In this document: positions 1 through 5,266 of the stretch, one piece after another
How the letters are laid out: every line of letters starts with the position of its first letter
Position numbering within the stretch: position 1 is the stretch's first letter
Assembly (NCBI GenBank): GCA_945878355.1
Contig: CAMCTC010000201.1
Coordinates: 1-5,285 of the forward strand
Reading direction: 5' to 3'
DNA length: 5,285 bases
Origin: Bordetella parapertussis
Lineage (GTDB): Bacteria > Pseudomonadota > Gammaproteobacteria > Burkholderiales > Burkholderiaceae_C
The notes under the pieces: model-generated
Databases searched by the model: none
The model's input: only the letters and a program-made list of their open reading frames with translations
Told to the model about the DNA's origin: nothing
Translations under genes and position numbers: made by a program

Positions 1-13
1 CCGCGCGACACCA

Positions 14-35
14 GGCCGGCAGCGGGCCGGCAGCG
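14..35. repeat. Two tandem copies of an 11-bp GC-rich unit
   Basis: The unit GGCCGGCAGCG occurs at 14-24 and again, perfectly, at 25-35. A partial third copy (GGCTGG) follows. It lies in the non-coding start of the window, upstream of the receptor remnant. It is probably simple slippage, and no function is evident. Confidence 0.6.
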
Positions 36-53
36 GGCTGGTGGGGCCAGCCC
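35..53. terminator. Possible hairpin after an upstream gene
   Basis: GGGCTGG (35-41) can pair with CCAGCCC (47-53) over a 5-nt loop. No T-run follows, only CTTAAAG, so this is not a classical intrinsic terminator. It could end transcription of a gene lying left of the window or be part of a control region. The call is weak. Confidence 0.2.
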
Positions 54-94
54 TTAAAGTCCGGGCTCGATCGCCTTGCCATCCAGGAGAGCCC

Positions 95-229
95 ATGCAA
101 CGCCGAAACCTGCTCTTGACCGCCGCCGCGCTGTCGCTGCCCGCTGTCCGCATCCGGGCCGCAGTGCAGCGCGCCGACCTGGCCAAATGGGCCAAGCCGG
201 TCAAGGCTTCGGGCTTCCAGGCCGATTGA
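95..229 (+). pseudogene. Internally deleted Bug/TctC-type receptor remnant
   Basis: This 44-codon frame starts at an ATG preceded by AGGAGA (85-90). Residues 1-22 look like an export signal: MQRR, then a hydrophobic LLLTAAALSLPAV stretch, as in Tat/Sec-exported Bug solute receptors. Residues about 27-44 (RADLAKWAKPVKASGFQAD) resemble the C-terminal tail of the same family, which typically ends in W-x-x-V-x-K-A-S-G-F/I. A full receptor of this tripartite tricarboxylate transporter family has roughly 320 residues, so about 280 seem to be missing with the frame kept. The remnant would be exported but could bind no ligand. It lies 11 nt before the sulfatase gene and probably shares its mRNA. The family assignment rests on both ends matching by recall. 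An alternative is a genuine small exported peptide. Confidence 0.62.
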
Positions 230-234
230 AGGAG
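229..234 (+). promoter_or_regulatory. Ribosome binding site fixing the sulfatase start
   Basis: AAGGAG lies 6 nt before the ATG at 241 and shares a base with the TGA (227-229) of the receptor remnant. This supports 241 over any earlier start in the same frame and suggests translation of the two frames is coupled. Confidence 0.75.
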
Positions 235-240
235 CAACAC

Positions 241-1569
241 ATGGCGCAGCGTCCCAACATCGTTTTCATCGTCGCCGACGACCTCGGCTTCGCCGACCTC
301 GGCTGCTACGGCGGCCGCGAGGCCGAGTTCGGACCGGTCTCACCCGTGCTCGACGGCCTCGCGGCGGCCGGCCTGAAATTCACCCAAGGCTATGCCAACT
401 CACCGGTGTGCTCGCCCACGCGCTTCGCGCTGATGACCGGGCGCTACCAGTACCGCTTGCGCGGCGCAGCCGAGGAGCCGATCAACAGCAAGAGCCGGGG
501 CAGCGCGACGCTGGGGTTGCCGCCCGAGCATCCGACGCTGCCTTCGCTGCTGCGCGACGCCGGCTACCGCACCGCGCTGATCGGCAAATGGCACCTGGGC
601 TACCCGCCGCACTTCAGCCCGATCAAATCGGGCTACCAGAGCTTCTTCGGCCCGATGTCGGGCGGGGTTGATTACTTTAGTCACTGCGATTCGCGCGGCA
701 CCCACGACCTGTGGCAGGATGAGCAAGAGCATCGCGAAGACGGCTACCTGACCGACTTGATCACCGACCGCGCGGTGCAATGGCTGGGCGATGTCGCTGG
801 CCCCGCCGCCGGCGGTCAACCGTTCTTCCTCAGCCTGCACTACACCGCGCCGCACTGGCCTTGGGAGACGCGAGACGACGCCGCGCTGGCCGAGGAGGTC
901 AAGGACAACTTGTTCCACCTGCACGGCGGCAACATCCACCGCTACCGCAAGATGATCCACCAGATGGACGAGGGCATCGGCCGGGTGATGGCAGCGCTGC
1001 GCCAGGCCGGGGTCGATCGCGACACGCTGGTGGTGTTCACCAGCGACAACGGCGGCGAGCGTTTCTCAGACAACTGGCCGCTCGTGGGCGGCAAGATGGA
1101 CCTGACCGAAGGCGGTATCCGTGTGCCCTGGATCGCGCATTGGCCGGCGGCGATCGCACCCGGCGGTGTCAGCGACCAGCAATGCCTGACGATGGACTGG
1201 AGCGCGACGATGCTCGCCGCTGCCGGCGTGGCCGCAGACGCTGACCACCCCCTCGACGGCGTCTCGCTGTTGCCGGTGCTGCACGACCCCGCAGCGACCT
1301 TCGAGCGCGCGATGGCCTGGCGCATGAACCACCGTGGTCAGCGCGCGCTGCGATTGGGCGACTGGAAATACCTGCAGGTCGACGGCCACGAATACCTGTT
1401 CAAGCTGCCTGAGGACGAGCGCGAGCGCGCCAACCACGCCAAGCGAGAGCCCGAGCGGCTGGCCGCGATGCGCCAGGCCTGGGAAGACTGGGCCGCGACG
1501 ATGCCGCCGATCGCCGCCGACGCAACCGTCAGTCTGGGCTACGGGGTGGCGGACATGCCGCAGCGCTGA
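241..1569 (+). CDS. Sulfatase (formylglycine-dependent, arylsulfatase A-like)
   Basis: This 442-residue type I sulfatase should hydrolyse a sulfate ester; the substrate cannot be read from the sequence. The family landmarks appear in order: the N-terminal strand PNIVFIVADDLG with metal-binding Asp13/Asp14; the C-x-P-x-R signature CSPTR at 57-61 followed by LMTGRY, with Cys57 the residue oxidised to formylglycine; GKWHLG at 115-120 (Lys116, His118); TAPHWPW with His205; FTSDNGG with Asp269/Asn270; and GGK (Lys285) ahead of the EGGIRVP motif. All expected catalytic and metal ligands appear to be present, and the length is normal for compact bacterial members. No signal peptide or lipobox follows the chosen start, so the enzyme is predicted cytoplasmic, acting on an imported substrate. 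Maturation would need a formylglycine-generating enzyme encoded elsewhere. It follows the receptor remnant by 11 nt and likely sits in the same operon; an intact receptor might once have fed it. Confidence 0.95.
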   Translation: MAQRPNIVFIVADDLGFADLGCYGGREAEFGPVSPVLDGLAAAGLKFTQGYANSPVCSPTRFALMTGRYQYRLRGAAEEPINSKSRGSATLGLPPEHPTLPSLLRDAGYRTALIGKWHLGYPPHFSPIKSGYQSFFGPMSGGVDYFSHCDSRGTHDLWQDEQEHREDGYLTDLITDRAVQWLGDVAGPAAGGQPFFLSLHYTAPHWPWETRDDAALAEEVKDNLFHLHGGNIHRYRKMIHQMDEGIGRVMAALRQAGVDRDTLVVFTSDNGGERFSDNWPLVGGKMDLTEGGIRVPWIAHWPAAIAPGGVSDQQCLTMDWSATMLAAAGVAADADHPLDGVSLLPVLHDPAATFERAMAWRMNHRGQRALRLGDWKYLQVDGHEYLFKLPEDERERANHAKREPERLAAMRQAWEDWAATMPPIAADATVSLGYGVADMPQR

Positions 1570-1613
1570 GCTCGGCGTTGTTCCCGCAAGCTCTCCAATG
1601 GATGGCGCGTCTT

Positions 1614-1692
1614 GAGCGCCCCAAGGCCGGCCGAAGCCGGCCGCCCCCGTGGGGATCAAGCAAAGTGGCAAAGCCACATTTGCTTGAGAGCA
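1614..1692 (+). repeat. Double-hairpin REP-like element, copy 1
   Basis: Two palindromes lie side by side. Hairpin A pairs GGCCGGC (1625-1631) with GCCGGCC (1636-1642) over a CGAA tetraloop. Hairpin B pairs CAAGCAAAGTGGC (1657-1669) with GCCACATTTGCTTG (1673-1686) over an AAA loop, with one bulged A at 1678. A GTGG tetranucleotide (1649-1652) stands just 5' of hairpin B, reminiscent of the GTRG mark of REP elements tied to RAYT transposases. A second copy in the same orientation starts 164 bp later. The position, at the 3' end of a gene between convergent units, is typical of REP-type repeats, which can stabilise mRNA 3' ends or attenuate transcription. No T-tract follows either hairpin. Confidence 0.8.
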
Positions 1693-1747
1693 TCCCAGGC
1701 CCCTGTCGGCGCCCGGCGTTCGCGGAGAAACGACCGAACTTGGGTCA

Positions 1748-1762
1748 TTCCACAATGCGGAA
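1748..1762. promoter_or_regulatory. IclR-operator-like palindrome
   Basis: TTCCACAATGCGGAA is a 15-bp dyad in which six of seven base pairs match about the central A (1755). The form TTCC-N7-GGAA resembles operators of IclR-family regulators in proteobacteria (family knowledge; specificity is inference). It is followed after 16 nt by CAGGAGA (1775-1781), a ribosome-binding-site-like sequence that runs into repeat copy 2 rather than a gene. It may be what remains of a lost gene's control region. No regulator gene is in the window. Confidence 0.35.
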
Positions 1763-1777
1763 CGTTTTGTTTCTCAG

Positions 1778-1857
1778 GAGAGCCCCAAGGCCGGCCGAAG
1801 CCGGCCGCCCCCCGTGGGGATCAAGCAAAGTGGCAAAGCCACATTTGCTTGAGAGCA
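1778..1857 (+). repeat. Double-hairpin REP-like element, copy 2
   Basis: This is a direct repeat of the element at 1614-1692. Over the core (1618-1692 against 1782-1857) the only difference is one extra C in the C-run (six at 1808-1813 instead of five). Hairpin A is at 1789-1806 and hairpin B at 1822-1851. It ends 3 nt from the stop codon of the minus-strand small gene, so hairpin B would form in that gene's mRNA right after the stop and could act as a 3'-end stabiliser or a Rho-independent-like stop without a U-tract. Confidence 0.8.
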
Positions 1858-1860
1858 CCG

Positions 1861-1980
1861 TCAGCGCGGCTCGTCGTCGGTCGATCGCTCGCCGCGCTGA
1901 CGGCCCGAGAACATCGTCCACCAGACGATCAGGATCAACAACAGCAGTGCACCCAGCGCTTCCAGCAAAATAAGCCACAT
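1861..1980 (-). CDS. Small single-pass membrane protein, 39 aa
   Basis: The predicted peptide starts MWLILLEALGALLLL and has one hydrophobic helix spanning about residues 2-21, which ends in an aromatic VWWTMF patch. A short charged tail follows (GRQRGERSTDDEPR). An aromatic-capped membrane segment followed by a basic then acidic soluble tail is a coherent design and not what a GC-rich shadow frame usually gives. I have a vague recollection of similar short hypothetical proteins in Burkholderiales, but no function is known to me. An upstream extension of the frame (to 2208) reads Gly/Ala-rich antisense of mltA and is rejected. The ATG overlaps the divergent mltA ATG. No strong Shine-Dalgarno precedes it (GGGG lies 11 nt away), but a GATAAT hexamer lies 6 nt upstream. 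Divergence from mltA could hint at a cell-envelope role; that is inference. Confidence 0.6.
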   Translation of the reverse strand: MWLILLEALGALLLLILIVWWTMFSGRQRGERSTDDEPR

Positions 1981-1992
1981 GCCGCGATTATC
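1966..1992. promoter_or_regulatory. Divergent -10 hexamers around overlapping start codons
   Basis: On the minus strand GATAAT (1992-1987, five of six matches to TATAAT) ends 6 nt before the small gene's ATG. On the plus strand CAAAAT (1966-1971, four of six) ends 7 nt before the mltA ATG. At these distances transcription would begin at or next to the A of each ATG, giving leaderless messages, which fits the lack of a Shine-Dalgarno on both sides. No convincing -35 box was found for either, so the promoters are tentative. Confidence 0.3.
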
Positions 1993-3190
1993 CCCAGCCC
2001 TGCCAGCCGTTCTGCTGGCCTTGCTGAGCGCTTGTGCGACGGCGCCGCCCGAGCGCTTGCCCGCGCCCACGCCAGCGCCCCTGCAACCTACGCCGTCGAC
2101 ACCCCAGCCCTCTGCGCCGGCAGTGCCCGTGACGGCGCCTAGCAGCCAGACCACGACCGCGCCGCTGCTCAGAGGCCGCTCGCGCTGGGTGCCGGTGGAC
2201 TGGTCCACGCTGCCGGATTGGCATGCCGACCGCAGCGCCGAGCTCTGGCCGGCCTTGCGCGCGGGCTGCGCGAGGCCTGCGCCGGGCTGGGCAGCGGTCT
2301 GCGCCCGCGCCGCGGCGTTTTCGCCACCCGACGACAGTTTCGCCCGCGATTTTCTGCAGCGCGAGCTGCAGGCCTACCGGGTCGAATCGATCAGCGGCGA
2401 GACCGAAGGTCTGGCCACCGGCTACTTTGAGCCCCTGTTGCAAGCCAGCAGACGGCCAAGGCCGGGCTTCACGGTCGCGCTGCACCGCCCGCCACTGGAC
2501 TTGGCCAAGCGTCGGCCTTACTGGACCCGCCAGCAGCTGGCCGGCGAGGCCAGCGCCAGCCTGCGCGGCCAGGAGATCGCCTATGTCGCGACCGAACTCG
2601 ACCTGCTGGTGATGCAGATCCAGGGCTCAGGCAGGCTGAGATTGACCGAGCCCGACGGCAGCGAGCGGCAAGTCAGGCTGGCGTTCGCTGGCCACAACGA
2701 CCAACCTTATGGCTCGGTCGGCCGCTGGCTGATCGACCAGGGCGAACTGCGCGCCGACGGCGCCAACTGGCCGGCGATTCGTGACTGGGGTCAGCGGGCC
2801 AGTCCGCAGCGACTGCAGCAGATGCTGTGGAGCAACCCACGGGTGGTGTTCTTCCGTGAGGAAGCGCTGGCCGACCAGCGCACGGGGGACGCGTCACGGC
2901 CCGTGCCGACCGGCCCGCGCGGCGCCCAAGGTGTGGCGCTGAGCGCAGGCCGATCGGTGGCGGTCGACCCGCAGGCCGTGCCCTACGGCACACCGCTGTG
3001 GCTAGACACCACCGAGCCGCTGTCGGCCAAACCGCTGCGCCGGTTGGTGATGGCCCAGGACACCGGCAGCGCGATCACCGGCGCGGTGCGGGTCGACTAC
3101 TTCTGGGGCGGCGACGAGGCCGCCGAGCAGCAAGCCGGACGCATGAAGCAGCCGCTGCGGCTCTGGGCGCTGTGGCCGCGCCAGCCCTAG
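1979..3190 (+). CDS. mltA: Membrane-bound lytic murein transglycosylase A
   Basis: This 403-residue lipoprotein should cleave the MurNAc-GlcNAc bond of peptidoglycan, forming 1,6-anhydro ends, from the inner face of the outer membrane. The N-terminus is a lipoprotein signal (MPRL, hydrophobic run, lipobox LSAC) with lipidated Cys19; Ala at +2 fits sorting to the outer membrane. A Pro/Thr/Ala-rich linker (about 23-62) tethers the catalytic part. The MltA barrel domain follows, with TGYFEP (147-152) and the MQIQGSG motif (212-218). The C-terminal 3D domain carries VAVDPQAVPYGTPLW (327-341), AQDTGSAITG with Asp361, the counterpart of the catalytic Asp in E. coli MltA (Asp308), and RVDYFWG with Asp373. 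It is slightly longer than E. coli MltA (365 aa) because of the linker. The ATG at 1979 is the only start that keeps the signal peptide, yet no ribosome binding site precedes it. The stop overlaps that of the next gene. Confidence 0.95.
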   Translation: MPRLSPALPAVLLALLSACATAPPERLPAPTPAPLQPTPSTPQPSAPAVPVTAPSSQTTTAPLLRGRSRWVPVDWSTLPDWHADRSAELWPALRAGCARPAPGWAAVCARAAAFSPPDDSFARDFLQRELQAYRVESISGETEGLATGYFEPLLQASRRPRPGFTVALHRPPLDLAKRRPYWTRQQLAGEASASLRGQEIAYVATELDLLVMQIQGSGRLRLTEPDGSERQVRLAFAGHNDQPYGSVGRWLIDQGELRADGANWPAIRDWGQRASPQRLQQMLWSNPRVVFFREEALADQRTGDASRPVPTGPRGAQGVALSAGRSVAVDPQAVPYGTPLWLDTTEPLSAKPLRRLVMAQDTGSAITGAVRVDYFWGGDEAAEQQAGRMKQPLRLWALWPRQP

Positions 3191-4797
3191 CTGGAAAGAC
3201 CGGCATCCAGCGGCAAAGCCGCGACCCGCGCGATCAGCTCGGACTCGGGCACATCGGTGTCGAGTCGCAGGCAGTCGGCGGCTTCGTCGCTAGCCGGCCA
3301 TTCGGCAATGCGCTGCTGCCAGGCCAGCACCTCGAGGGTGGCGTCCGAGGCATCGGCGCCGATGCGCAGCCGCTGCCCGACCCTGGCCTGCAGCACCGTC
3401 ATCGGCGCGTCGCAGACCAGCAGCGTGAAGCAGACCTGGTGGCGCGCAGCGAGCGCGCGCATCGCGTCGCGCTCGCTGCGGCGCAGGCTGGCAGCGTCGA
3501 CCACGACCGACACCCCGGCGTCAAGCGCCACGCCGGCCAGTTGCTGCAACCTGTCGTAGGTTCGGCGGTTGGACGCCTCGCTGTAAAGCCCTGGCGCGAC
3601 ACGGGCCGTTGGCGCCAGCGCGAACAAGCGCTTGCGCTCGACGTCTGATCGCAGCCGCAGCGCGCCGCCCCAACCGACCATTCCGGCGGCAAGGCGCTCG
3701 GCCATCAAGCCAGCAACCCGGCTCTTGCCGGCGCCCGACAGACCGAACATCAGCACCAGCCGCGGCCTGGCCTGCGCGCCGGCCAGGCCTGCCAAGTTCA
3801 GCGCGACATCGAGGTATCGCCTAGACGAGGCCTGCGCCGCGGCATCGATCGAACCCGCAGCCCCCATCAACACCACCTTGGCCCGCACCGCGGCCCGGTA
3901 CACAGCCCACCAGGCCAGCAGCGGCAGCGCTTCCTGGTCACCACAGGCCTCCAGCGCCGCGCCGATAAAGCGCCAAGCCAGACTAGGCAAGCCTTGGGCG
4001 TGCAGGTCCATGAAGGTGAAAGCGAGGTCGCCTATCGTGTCGGTATGGCGCAGCGCGTCGTTGAACTCCAGCGCATCGAACAGCACCGGCTCGCCATCGG
4101 CCCAGAAGATATTGCCCAGGTGCAGGTCGCCGTGGACCTCGCGAACGAAGCCGCTGCGCCGGCGCGCTTGCATCCGTGCGGACAGCTCGGCGCCGCGCGC
4201 TTCGGTCCAGCGCTGCAGCGCCGTCACCTCGGTGGCGGCCGGGCCTTCGACCAACTCGGCCAGTTCGGCCAAGTTCTCGCGCGCCCAGCGCCGGGTGTTC
4301 TGGTCAGCGTCCTGGTCCGGCGGCGCAGACCCTAAGCCGCGGTGGAACCGCGCGACGGTCTCGGCCAGACGGTCGACCATCGCCGCGGTCAGCAAGCCCG
4401 ATTGCGCCAGACGGTCGAAACGCTGGTGCTCGTCAAAGCGCCGCATCTGCACCGCCCAGTCGATCACGGGACCAACAGCCTCGTCGTCGAGTGCGGCCAA
4501 ACAAGCGCCGCGAGCGCCCTGGCGCACGGCCAACAAGCCCAGGTACCAATGCGGCGCGGTGCGCCGGTTCAGCCGCAGCTCTTGCTCGCAAGCGGCGCGG
4601 CGCGCAGCCAGGGTCGAGAAGTCGACAAAGCCGAAACACACAGGCTTCTTGAGCTTGTAGACCCGTTCGCCGGCGATCAGCAGCGAGGACAAATGGGTCT
4701 CGATCAACTCGGTGGCCCCGATGTTGCGGCGCAGCTGCGCGACCACCTCGGCATGGGCAGCACTAGCGCTGACAGTGGGTAAATCGGATTGCGGCAT
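3187..4797 (-). CDS. Fused aminoglycoside phosphotransferase-like / P-loop kinase protein
   Basis: This 536-residue cytoplasmic protein joins two phosphotransfer domains, a fusion seen widely in proteobacteria (COG2187 plus COG0645 type). Its physiological substrate is not established to my knowledge. The N-terminal half is a protein-kinase-like/APH fold: VYKLKKP (47-52) with the likely ATP-binding lysine, then FGFVDFSTL and ELRLNRR typical of this subfamily; the Brenner-type catalytic motif HGDLHLGN at 222-229 (Asp224); and the metal-binding FDALEFND (Asp241). The C-terminal half (about 345-530) has a Walker A motif GLSGAGKS (352-359), LRSDVERKRLF (382-392) and a Walker-B-like VVVDAA (431-436), as in small nucleoside/zeta-toxin-like kinases. 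Both active sites look intact. The start is secured by an AGGAGGT ribosome binding site 8 nt upstream. It converges on mltA with stop codons overlapping in CTAG (3187-3190). The name does not imply antibiotic resistance. Confidence 0.93.
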   Translation of the reverse strand: MPQSDLPTVSASAAHAEVVAQLRRNIGATELIETHLSSLLIAGERVYKLKKPVCFGFVDFSTLAARRAACEQELRLNRRTAPHWYLGLLAVRQGARGACLAALDDEAVGPVIDWAVQMRRFDEHQRFDRLAQSGLLTAAMVDRLAETVARFHRGLGSAPPDQDADQNTRRWARENLAELAELVEGPAATEVTALQRWTEARGAELSARMQARRRSGFVREVHGDLHLGNIFWADGEPVLFDALEFNDALRHTDTIGDLAFTFMDLHAQGLPSLAWRFIGAALEACGDQEALPLLAWWAVYRAAVRAKVVLMGAAGSIDAAAQASSRRYLDVALNLAGLAGAQARPRLVLMFGLSGAGKSRVAGLMAERLAAGMVGWGGALRLRSDVERKRLFALAPTARVAPGLYSEASNRRTYDRLQQLAGVALDAGVSVVVDAASLRRSERDAMRALAARHQVCFTLLVCDAPMTVLQARVGQRLRIGADASDATLEVLAWQQRIAEWPASDEAADCLRLDTDVPESELIARVAALPLDAGLSS

Positions 4798-4805
4798 CGG
4801 GCCAG

Positions 4806-4812
4806 ACCTCCT
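4806..4812 (-). promoter_or_regulatory. Strong ribosome binding site of the kinase-like gene
   Basis: Read on the minus strand this is AGGAGGT, a near-perfect anti-16S match, 8 nt from the ATG at 4797. It confirms that start. Confidence 0.85.
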
Positions 4813-4830
4813 GCCGCCATCGTCCCGCGA

Positions 4831-4860
4831 TCACCTGGCAACAGAGGTGAGCGATGTCAA
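4831..4860 (-). promoter_or_regulatory. Possible sigma70 promoter of the kinase-like gene
   Basis: On the minus strand a perfect TTGACA (4860-4855) stands upstream of the gene. The best -10 at a usable distance, GGTGAT (19-nt spacer), matches only three of six positions. The -35 is convincing and the -10 is weak, so the promoter is uncertain. Confidence 0.3.
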
Positions 4861-4981
4861 ATCGGTCAGCACGGGGCGGGCCGGTACGCACAGCGCGCCA
4901 GGCCAATGGCCAGACCCAAGGGCTAATTTGAGCTTGCCGGCAGGTCATGCCTAGGTGTCTTGCGACAAAGGGTCAACATAA

Positions 4982-5012
4982 ATGACACAGGGTGGGTTCG
5001 ATTTCCTACACT
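4982..5012 (+). promoter_or_regulatory. Possible promoter for the right-edge gene
   Basis: ATGACA (4982-4987, five of six matches to TTGACA) and TACACT (5007-5012, four of six to TATAAT) are separated by a slightly long 19-nt spacer. The first overlaps the right arm of the GTCA-N7-TGAC dyad (4972-4986), so a regulator bound there could block it. Transcription from here would cover both copies of the duplicated gene head. Confidence 0.3.
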
Positions 5013-5043
5013 GCCTCACCCCCCCGCATGGAGTGAGCTCGCC

Positions 5044-5103
5044 ATGAACGCACCTCTGCCCGAGTCGATCCGCCTGGCCCTCGAAGCCGCAACGCTCGAC
5101 GAC
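5044..5103 (+). repeat. Duplicated 60-bp gene head, upstream copy
   Basis: This segment matches 5207-5266 at 58 of 60 positions. Both differences (GCACCT/GCACCC and CCC/CCT) fall in third codon positions and are silent. The identity begins exactly at the ATG and stops after the codons for Asp-Asp; flanks on both sides differ. Confidence 0.92.
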
Positions 5104-5205
5104 CGCACGCAGCGCGGGCGGCGGCGAAGCCACAGAGACACCGCGGGCTGCGCAGCAGCACGCCGTGGATTTGGCGTCGAGCGTATTGCCACTGTGGAGA
5201 ACTGA
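5044..5205 (+). pseudogene. Broken upstream copy of the oxidoreductase gene start
   Basis: The frame begins with the same 20 residues as the downstream gene (MNAPLPESIRLALEAATLDD) and then diverges into an Arg/Ala-rich stretch of no recognisable family. It ends at TGA after 53 codons. A usable ribosome binding site (GGAG, 5030-5033, 10 nt upstream) suggests it could be translated. The stop lies one base before the ATG of the downstream copy, and the two copies are in different frames (offset 163 bp), so ribosomes finishing here could restart on the real gene. It may be a scar of a partial duplication or a truncated paralogue, or it may have become a coupled leader frame. The second frame of 5104-5206 is also open and in phase with the downstream ATG. 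Confidence 0.6.
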
Positions 5206-5206
5206 C

Positions 5207-5266
5207 ATGAACGCACCCCTGCCTGAGTCGATCCGCCTGGCCCTCGAAGCCGCAACGCTCGACGAC
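5207..5266 (+). repeat. Duplicated 60-bp gene head, downstream copy
   Basis: This is the partner of the repeat at 5044-5103. It continues into an apparently normal coding sequence and is therefore the copy belonging to the functional gene. Confidence 0.92.

Larger units (their letters stand above)
1570..1860. other. Intergenic region between convergent genes
   Basis: This gap separates the 3' ends of the sulfatase gene (+) and the small membrane protein gene (-). It holds two copies of a double-hairpin repeat and, between them, an isolated operator-like palindrome followed by TTCTCAGGAGA, which resembles a ribosome binding site with no gene behind it. Open frames running through the repeats have no family resemblance and are judged non-coding. 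Confidence 0.7.
4798..5043. other. Divergent control region
   Basis: This 246-bp gap lies between the minus-strand kinase-like gene and the plus-strand duplicated gene head. Its right part (about 4920-5012) is richer in A/T than the surroundings. It contains two short dyads, TGTC-TTGC-GACA (4956-4967) and GTCA-N7-TGAC (4972-4986), either of which could bind a regulator. No RNA gene or convincing small ORF is seen. Confidence 0.55.

Noticed and set aside
76..240. Upstream extension of the sulfatase frame from a TTG at 76
   Set aside because: The extra 55 residues are Arg/Ala/Pro-rich with no signal-peptide character and overlap the receptor remnant in another frame. The ATG at 241 has a clear ribosome binding site and starts at the family's conserved strand.
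400..960. Minus-strand open frame of 186 codons inside the sulfatase gene
   Set aside because: An antisense shadow of a GC-rich coding region, with no domain or plausible start signals.
1066..1755. Minus-strand open frame of 229 codons over the sulfatase 3' end and repeat copy 1
   Set aside because: It is antisense to a well-supported gene and reads through a non-coding repeat. No family resemblance.
1614..1857. CRISPR array
   Set aside because: Only two copies of about 80 bp with internal palindromes. Repeat and spacer lengths do not fit, and no cas gene is present.
1578..2142. Plus-strand open frames through the two repeats
   Set aside because: The apparent repeated peptide (SKVAKPHLLES or QAKWQSHICLRA by frame) is only the translation of the hairpin repeat, and the frames overlap better genes.
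1981..2208. N-terminal extension of the small minus-strand protein to 115 residues
   Set aside because: The added part is low-complexity Gly/Ala/Val antisense to the mltA signal peptide and linker. The transmembrane peptide begins naturally at the ATG at 1980.
3632..4660. Plus-strand open frame of 342 codons opposite the kinase-like gene
   Set aside because: Ser/Arg/Ala-rich composition with no motif, antisense to a gene with intact catalytic sites.
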